Shown here one piece after another: positions 6,111 to 10,689 of a DNA stretch of 10,689 nt. Each line of letters starts with the position of its first letter. Position 1 is the stretch's first letter. The stretch comes from JAZDDE01 sp039714435. Its GTDB lineage: Bacteria > Gemmatimonadota > Gemmatimonadetes > Palauibacterales > Palauibacteraceae. Both the position numbers and the translations under genes were made by a program. The notes beneath the pieces are model-generated. The model made no database searches. It was not told the origin of the DNA and was given only the letters and a program-made list of their open reading frames with translations. The stretch covers positions 1 through 10,689 of the forward strand of contig JBDLJJ010000098.1 in the NCBI GenBank assembly GCA_039714435.1. The letters run 5' to 3'.

Positions 6111-7154
6111 TGCCCGAAAACACTCGATCAACCCGCGTACGAGATCCGGGTCTTCTTCACCCAGCGGGTTGTTGTTCTGAGCGAAGGCGATGAACCCGTC
6201 CTCGGCCACGAGCTCGATGGTCACGAACACGAAACCGAAATCGTTTCCGCCCGCCTGGTAGCGAATGCCGTCCTGGGCGGGATTGTAGAACGCGTACTTC
6301 TCGACGAAGGCGCATGAGAGCACGGTGCACTCCGCCAGCGCCTGCTGCCAGCGGAACAGATCGAGCAGAGACCCGACCATCCCGCCGCTCCCCTGCAGAG
6401 CCCAGGTGACTTCGCCCCAGTACGGCGGAGAATTCCGCTCGCCGTGAGTCGCAGCGCCGTCCCGTCCGACGGCAACTCGATCCTCAGGAACCAGTGACTC
6501 GCCGTAGAAACCGGCCGTCGTCATTCCCGCCGGCGCGAAGAACTCGGCCCGGACGAAATCCTGAAACGGTTCACCGGTGGCGACTTCCACCATCGCGGCA
6601 AGCAGCGTAAAGCCCGAGTTCGAATAGGCCTGATCAGTGCCGGGCTCGAACAGCGGTTCCTGCTCGAAGATGCGGCCCAGCGCCTCGCGCCGCGTCATCT
6701 CCTCGAAGTCCCCGAACTCGTCGTGGTACTCCTGAAAGCCGGCCTCCATTCGCATTACCTGATCGATAGTGATGTCGGCCTTGGTGAAAGAAGCAGGAAA
6801 GAACCGGTACAGACGGTCGGAGGGATCGAGTCGTCCTTGCTCTTCCAGCTTGAGGACGGCCGCCAGCGTGAAATCCTTGGCTATCGAGCCCAGATCGAAC
6901 AGCGTATTGCCCCGGTTCGGTATGCTGTCCTCGGTGTCCGCGAGGCCGTACCCCTTGAGCAGGGCCAGTTCGCCGCCCCTGGCCACGAGGACGGATCCGG
7001 AGAAGCCACTCTCCGCTCGCTGCTTCATGAACTCATCAACTCGCTCGCCCAGATCGCCCGAGACGACGGTCTCTTGAGCGGCGCTGGCGGGACGCCCGGC
7101 GGCCAGAATCGCCACGCAGACAACTCTCGCCAACCAGCCAAATCTTGGAAACAT
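6105..7154 (-). CDS. Secreted serine hydrolase, beta-lactamase/PBP fold
   Basis: A protein of 349 residues with an N-terminal signal peptide (hydrophobic 6-19, ASA at 23-25). It matches the class C beta-lactamase-related serine hydrolase group (PF00144). The nucleophile motif SxxK is S90-I-A-K93 in LGSIAKDFT, and the YxN motif is Y177-S-N179 in AYSNSGF. The region that normally carries H/K-x-G reads QAGGNDFGF, so its first residue is Gln. The usual LLTHTSG segment is replaced by VMRMEAGF. The catalytic pair is intact, so the enzyme is probably an active esterase or peptidase rather than a true beta-lactamase. The start is supported by AAGGAG about 10 bases upstream. It is transcribed away from the kinase gene and converges on the metalloprotease. 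Confidence 0.88.
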   Translation of the reverse strand: MFPRFGWLARVVCVAILAAGRPASAAQETVVSGDLGERVDEFMKQRAESGFSGSVLVARGGELALLKGYGLADTEDSIPNRGNTLFDLGSIAKDFTLAAVLKLEEQGRLDPSDRLYRFFPASFTKADITIDQVMRMEAGFQEYHDEFGDFEEMTRREALGRIFEQEPLFEPGTDQAYSNSGFTLLAAMVEVATGEPFQDFVRAEFFAPAGMTTAGFYGESLVPEDRVAVGRDGAATHGERNSPPYWGEVTWALQGSGGMVGSLLDLFRWQQALAECTVLSCAFVEKYAFYNPAQDGIRYQAGGNDFGFVFVTIELVAEDGFIAFAQNNNPLGEEDPDLVRGLIECFRAE

Positions 7155-7330
7155 CAGACAGCCACTCCTTTTCCGTGTCGGACCGCGGTTACCGTTTTGA
7201 TACGCGGAAAGGCCGCTTGGGTTGCAGGTTACGCGTATTCGGTCTTTGCCAATGAACCCATTGCTTCCTAGGTTTGCAGTCTCCCGTCGTCAGGCTTCTC
7301 GCCGTGCGTGCTGCCCACAGGAAGAGGTTC
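7155..7330. promoter_or_regulatory. Divergent intergenic region, hydrolase and kinase genes
   Basis: This 176-base gap should carry promoters in both directions. It contains an inverted repeat ATACGCG (7200-7206) / CGCGTAT (7232-7238), whose centres are 32 bases apart (about three helical turns), and two GGTTAC elements (in CGGTTACC and AGGTTACG). On the minus strand TTGGCA and TAACCT stand 15 bases apart, too close for a good sigma-70 promoter. No promoter is placed. Confidence 0.35.
7319..7327 (+). promoter_or_regulatory. Ribosome binding site for the kinase, GTG start
   Basis: AGGAAGAGG lies just before GTG 7331, with AGGA 8 bases away. The frame is open further up to a TTG at 7274, but those 19 residues are basic and unlike the start of a kinase, and no ribosome binding site precedes the TTG. 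GTG 7331 puts the kinase domain about 15 residues from the N-terminus. Confidence 0.7.
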
Positions 7331-10300
7331 GTGACGGACGACTTTGACAGTCTCGCGACAGCCCTGAGCGACAGCTACGAGCTCCAACGTAAGGTTGGCG
7401 CCGGTGGGATGGCGATCGTGTATCTGGCTCGTGACCTTAAGCACGACCGTCAGGTGGCCGTAAAGGTTATGCGGCGGGAGCTTACCACCACGATCGGGTC
7501 GCAGCGTTTCCTGGACGAGATACGCATCACGGCTCGCCTGGAGCACCCCCACATTCTGCACCTTTACGATTCCGGGGAAGCCGCGGGGTTCCTGTACTAC
7601 GTCATGCCGTATGTGGAGGGCCAAACCCTGCGGGACCGGCTGGAGCAGGAAAGAAGTCTTCCCGTAGATGAGGCCGTGAAGATCGCCCGCGATGTAGCGG
7701 GCGCCCTGGATTATGCGCACCGGCAGGGAGTCGTGCACCGGGACATCAAGCCCGAAAACATCCTGCTGTCGGAGGGCTACGCCCGGGTCACAGATTTCGG
7801 AATTGCCCGCGCGGTCCTTACCGCGAGGGATGAGCGGCTCACGCAGACGGGGCTGTCGCTCGGCACGCCGGCCTACATGAGCCCGGAGCAATCCAGCGAA
7901 GGCCAGATCGACGGCCGAAGCGATATCTATAGCCTGGCCTGCGTCCTGTACGAAATGCTGACCGGGGTTCCTCCGTTCATGGCCGGTTCGCCTCTGGCGC
8001 TGCTGGCGAAGCATGCCGCGGATCCGGTGCCTTCCCTGAGAGGCGTCAGGGTCACGGTGCCGGTGGGATTGGATGAGGCCATCGTTCGCGCTCTGGCGAA
8101 GGTTCCCGCCGACCGATACAGGACGGCAGCCGAATTCGCGGCCGCGCTGACCGGTGCGCCCTTCCCGTCCGGAGTCAGTCATCCTGTGCCTGCCGTACAC
8201 CTCGATCCGGTGACCGGACCGGCCCGCATTTCGTCGACTTCATTCTGGGAGGAGCTGCGGCGGCGGAATGTGTACAAGGTCGCTGTGGTGTACGGCGCCG
8301 TTAGTTGGGTTCTCATCCAGGTCGCCGCCACCGCGGCGCCGTTCGTGAACATCTCCGACCAGGTAGTGACATGGATTATCGTCGCCGCGTTCGCGGGCCT
8401 TCCGCTGGCTCTGTTTCTGGCCTGGGCCTACGAGTTGACTCCCGACGGACTTCGGGCGACGAGCCCGATTCGGACAGGTGAGTTGCCGAATCTGCCGCAG
8501 AGGCGAACGACCGGTTTCCTTCCGCAGCGCTCGGGCTGGCTCGTCGTGGCGGGCGCGGCCATGGCGATCGGGTTCGCCATAGTGATTTGGCGCGTCACGC
8601 TTCCGGCCGGTCCGGAGTTGAACCAGAACAAGGTCGTAGTTTTCCCGCTGCTGCCCGCGTCCGGCGCGCCGGTTACTCAAGGAGAAGACGCGGCGACAAT
8701 GATCGGGCACGCTCTCGAGGACGTAGAGCCACTGCGCTGGATCGACGGCTGGCGGCTCTTGGACAGCGAACAGCGGGCCGACGTGCGCCAACTGTCAGAC
8801 GAAGGCGCGGCCGATCTGTCCCGGGCACAGCGGGCCGGGTTCTACCTCAGCGGCCGGATCGTCGCGTCCGACTCCGGCCCTCCCATCGTTGGCCTCACCT
8901 TATACGACGTACAGGGCGATTCCGTAGCGGCGACCTCCACAGGAGCCGCCAGCGCTGAAGCCGTCTGGACAGGCGGACTGACCGCCGTCAACAAACTCCT
9001 GCCGACCCTGATTCCAGGCACTGACGTTAAGATCGACGACACCTGGACACGCCGTGAACCGGCCGCGGTCGGCCGTTTCCTGCTGGGAGAGCAGCTTGCC
9101 CGCCGGGGAAGGTATGCGCAGGCCCTGGCGCCCTACCGCAGAGCGCTGGCCGCCGACTCCAGTTTCGCGCTCGCCGCCATGAAGGGCGCGATGGCGTACA
9201 CGTGGTTGGATCTGGTCAATCCTGACGACAACGCGGAGGCGCTTCGTCTCGTCCAGGCCGCGCTTCGTTCGGCGGACGACCTCGCTCCGAGGCTGATTCA
9301 TTTTCTGCGCGGATTCCAGGCATACCTGGAGGGACGGGCCGACGATGCGGTGCTGCGGCTCAACGAGGCCATCGCTCTCGACCGGGACATGACCGAGGCC
9401 TGGCTCCAGCTCGGTGAGACGTACCGCCACCTGCTTCCGAGCGATCCGCAGCCGGATTCGCTCGCCGCGCACGCCTACGGCCAGGCCCTGAGGAGCGATT
9501 CGATGGCCAACGCGAGCCTGTATCATCCGCTCGAGTTCGCGATCAGGGCCGGAGACACGGCGACCGCCCGCCGCTATCTGGACCGTCTTCTATCACGAGA
9601 ACCGGGCTCCGCTCTGGCCTGGATGTCTCAGCTTACGTACGACTGCGTGGCGGACGGGCCGGAGTCGGTGGATTGGGCCCAGAAGGCAGCCCAGGATCCG
9701 AACCATCTCGTCTCCGCGGGTTGGAACCTGGCCCGAATCGGGGCCCAGATTCCGTGCGCCACGGCCGCCTTTGAAGCCGTGCTGGACCGGGAAGAACACG
9801 ACGAGCACAGCTGGTATGCGCTTCTGGGAGTGCAGACGTTTCTTCTCGCTCAGGGACAGGACTCGGTCGCGTCGGCCCGGCTGAGGGCGGCGTTTACCGA
9901 ACTGGACCAGGGCTTCTTTCGCCGCCTGGTAATTCTGGACGGGCTGGTGGATCCCCGTCTGGAGGCCTTCGCGGAAGAAATGGCCCTCTTCTTCGAGGAT
10001 CGATACGGCGAGAACTATCAGGGGGCCCGGGCAAGCAGCTGGCTGTGGCTGTTCGCCAACTGGGAGCGGCACAAGCAGCGCCCCGCGAAGGTCGAAGCCA
10101 TTTCCCGTGCGGTAGAGCAGAGGGCTCAGGCGAGCGGTAATCCTCAGGAGGCAGTCATTGCCGAGGCGCTGAAGGGACATGAGGCCCTGGCCCGTGGCGA
10201 CAGTTCCGAGGCGATTCGTCTGTTTTCGGCTCTCAAACCGGCCGCCAGTCCGGACAGCATACCGTGGCACATGGTTCAGCCACTGGGCATGGAGCGTTTA

Positions 10301-10507
10301 CTACTGGCACAGCTCCACCTGGCCCGCGGTGACTACCGGCAAGCTCTTGATGTGGCGAGTCTTTTGGACTCTCCCGCTCCGGTATACTACCTTGTTTTGC
10401 TTCGCAGCAGCCTGCACGTGCGCAAGGCTGCGGCAGAACGTCTGGGTGACATGCGCCTGGCGAGTCATTTCGAGAGGCGGCTCGCGGCGCTCGAAGCGGT
10501 GCCCTGA
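7331..10507 (+). CDS. Membrane Ser/Thr protein kinase with TolB-like and TPR regions
   Basis: A protein of 1058 residues. The kinase domain (about 16-285) is complete: P-loop GAGGMAIVY (23-31), K45, E63, HRDIKPEN with D138, DFG with D155, and TPAYMSPEQ. It is a Hanks-type, PknB-like kinase expected to be active. A linker leads to a hydrophobic module: about 315-337, 347-368 (ending LAWAYELTPDGL), and 398-416. With a cytoplasmic kinase and three helices, the C-terminal 640 residues would be periplasmic. They include a TolB-N-like segment (about 430-560, NKVVVFPL ... FYLSGRIV) and TPR-like helices from about 575 to the end (for example RFLLGEQLARRGRYAQALAP). The same TM module and TPR tail occur in other signalling proteins, where the tail is thought to bind ligands or proteins. 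The gene stands alone on its strand. Targets unknown. Confidence 0.92.
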   Translation: MTDDFDSLATALSDSYELQRKVGAGGMAIVYLARDLKHDRQVAVKVMRRELTTTIGSQRFLDEIRITARLEHPHILHLYDSGEAAGFLYYVMPYVEGQTLRDRLEQERSLPVDEAVKIARDVAGALDYAHRQGVVHRDIKPENILLSEGYARVTDFGIARAVLTARDERLTQTGLSLGTPAYMSPEQSSEGQIDGRSDIYSLACVLYEMLTGVPPFMAGSPLALLAKHAADPVPSLRGVRVTVPVGLDEAIVRALAKVPADRYRTAAEFAAALTGAPFPSGVSHPVPAVHLDPVTGPARISSTSFWEELRRRNVYKVAVVYGAVSWVLIQVAATAAPFVNISDQVVTWIIVAAFAGLPLALFLAWAYELTPDGLRATSPIRTGELPNLPQRRTTGFLPQRSGWLVVAGAAMAIGFAIVIWRVTLPAGPELNQNKVVVFPLLPASGAPVTQGEDAATMIGHALEDVEPLRWIDGWRLLDSEQRADVRQLSDEGAADLSRAQRAGFYLSGRIVASDSGPPIVGLTLYDVQGDSVAATSTGAASAEAVWTGGLTAVNKLLPTLIPGTDVKIDDTWTRREPAAVGRFLLGEQLARRGRYAQALAPYRRALAADSSFALAAMKGAMAYTWLDLVNPDDNAEALRLVQAALRSADDLAPRLIHFLRGFQAYLEGRADDAVLRLNEAIALDRDMTEAWLQLGETYRHLLPSDPQPDSLAAHAYGQALRSDSMANASLYHPLEFAIRAGDTATARRYLDRLLSREPGSALAWMSQLTYDCVADGPESVDWAQKAAQDPNHLVSAGWNLARIGAQIPCATAAFEAVLDREEHDEHSWYALLGVQTFLLAQGQDSVASARLRAAFTELDQGFFRRLVILDGLVDPRLEAFAEEMALFFEDRYGENYQGARASSWLWLFANWERHKQRPAKVEAISRAVEQRAQASGNPQEAVIAEALKGHEALARGDSSEAIRLFSALKPAASPDSIPWHMVQPLGMERLLLAQLHLARGDYRQALDVASLLDSPAPVYYLVLLRSSLHVRKAAAERLGDMRLASHFERRLAALEAVP

Positions 10508-10540
10508 CGAAGGTTCCCTCCACTTGAAGGGTTGGCTGCC

Positions 10541-10689
10541 ATGGATTGGGGAGAAGGCAATAACTCCGACGATGAGATGTGGATTCTGATCAACGCAGTC
10601 GCGCTGATCGAGGAGCACCTCGGTATCGAACTTGGCGAGTACAGCGCCGCCAAGCTGAGAGATGATAGTGGCCGTGGTGCGGGCGGCGG
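10541..10689 (+). CDS. Unidentified reading frame, cut by the window end
   Basis: An ATG 33 bases after the kinase stop opens a frame that continues without a stop to the last base (49 codons). GAAGG about 10 bases upstream is a moderate ribosome binding site. The peptide begins MDWGEGNNSDDEMW, continues with an amphipathic segment (ILINAVALIEEHLGIELGEY), and turns Gly/Arg-rich. I do not recognise a family. The close spacing to the kinase gene suggests co-transcription if it is real. The short length means it could still be chance. Confidence 0.4.
   Translation, partial: MDWGEGNNSDDEMWILINAVALIEEHLGIELGEYSAAKLRDDSGRGAGG

Noticed and set aside
7268..8200. 310-codon antisense frame over the kinase domain
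   Set aside because: It is an Arg/Gly/His-rich translation with no recognisable motif, fully opposite a complete kinase domain.

Overview
The window reads as a chromosomal segment of a high-GC, Gram-negative, didermic bacterium. Two things point to the Gemmatimonadota or a close relative: the style of the proteins (a Ser/Thr kinase joined to a membrane module ending in ELTPDGL plus TPRs, an exported FDFWVGDW protein, and a lipoprotein metalloprotease ending in AGHCSIW) and the many exported proteins. This taxonomic call is inference from family resemblance. An outer-membrane barrel, a lipoprotein and a Tat substrate support a cell envelope with a periplasm.

Left part (1-1564, + strand): about 260 bases with no supported gene. 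Then comes a small secreted Cys/His-rich protein whose reading frame has no ATG, GTG or TTG in front of its signal peptide, followed by an outer-membrane beta-barrel with a His-rich N-terminus. The two may form a metal-related envelope pair.

Middle (1592-3489, - strand): a LytTR response regulator and its 5TM-free, four-helix HisKA_3-unrelated partner of the LytS type (His_kinase domain with LRPHFLFN). They are encoded kinase first, two bases apart, so this is a translationally linked two-component system. Divergent from it (3713-6053, + strand) lie a Tat-exported DUF3237 protein, a secreted FDFWVGDW (DUF1579-like) protein, and a metzincin-like zinc protease lipoprotein. The protease has its own leader, rich in overlapping hairpins. 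It converges on a serine hydrolase of the beta-lactamase/PBP fold (6105-7154, - strand), with a strong shared stem-loop between the two genes.

Right part (7331-10689, + strand): a large Ser/Thr protein kinase of 1058 residues with a cytoplasmic kinase domain, about three transmembrane helices, a TolB-N-like domain and a long TPR region probably in the periplasm. After it begins a short unidentified reading frame that runs off the end of the window.

Overall theme: most products are exported or membrane-bound (secreted enzymes, an OM barrel, a lipoprotein protease), together with two signalling systems that could sense envelope conditions. I see no tRNA, rRNA, CRISPR array, insertion sequence or phage gene.
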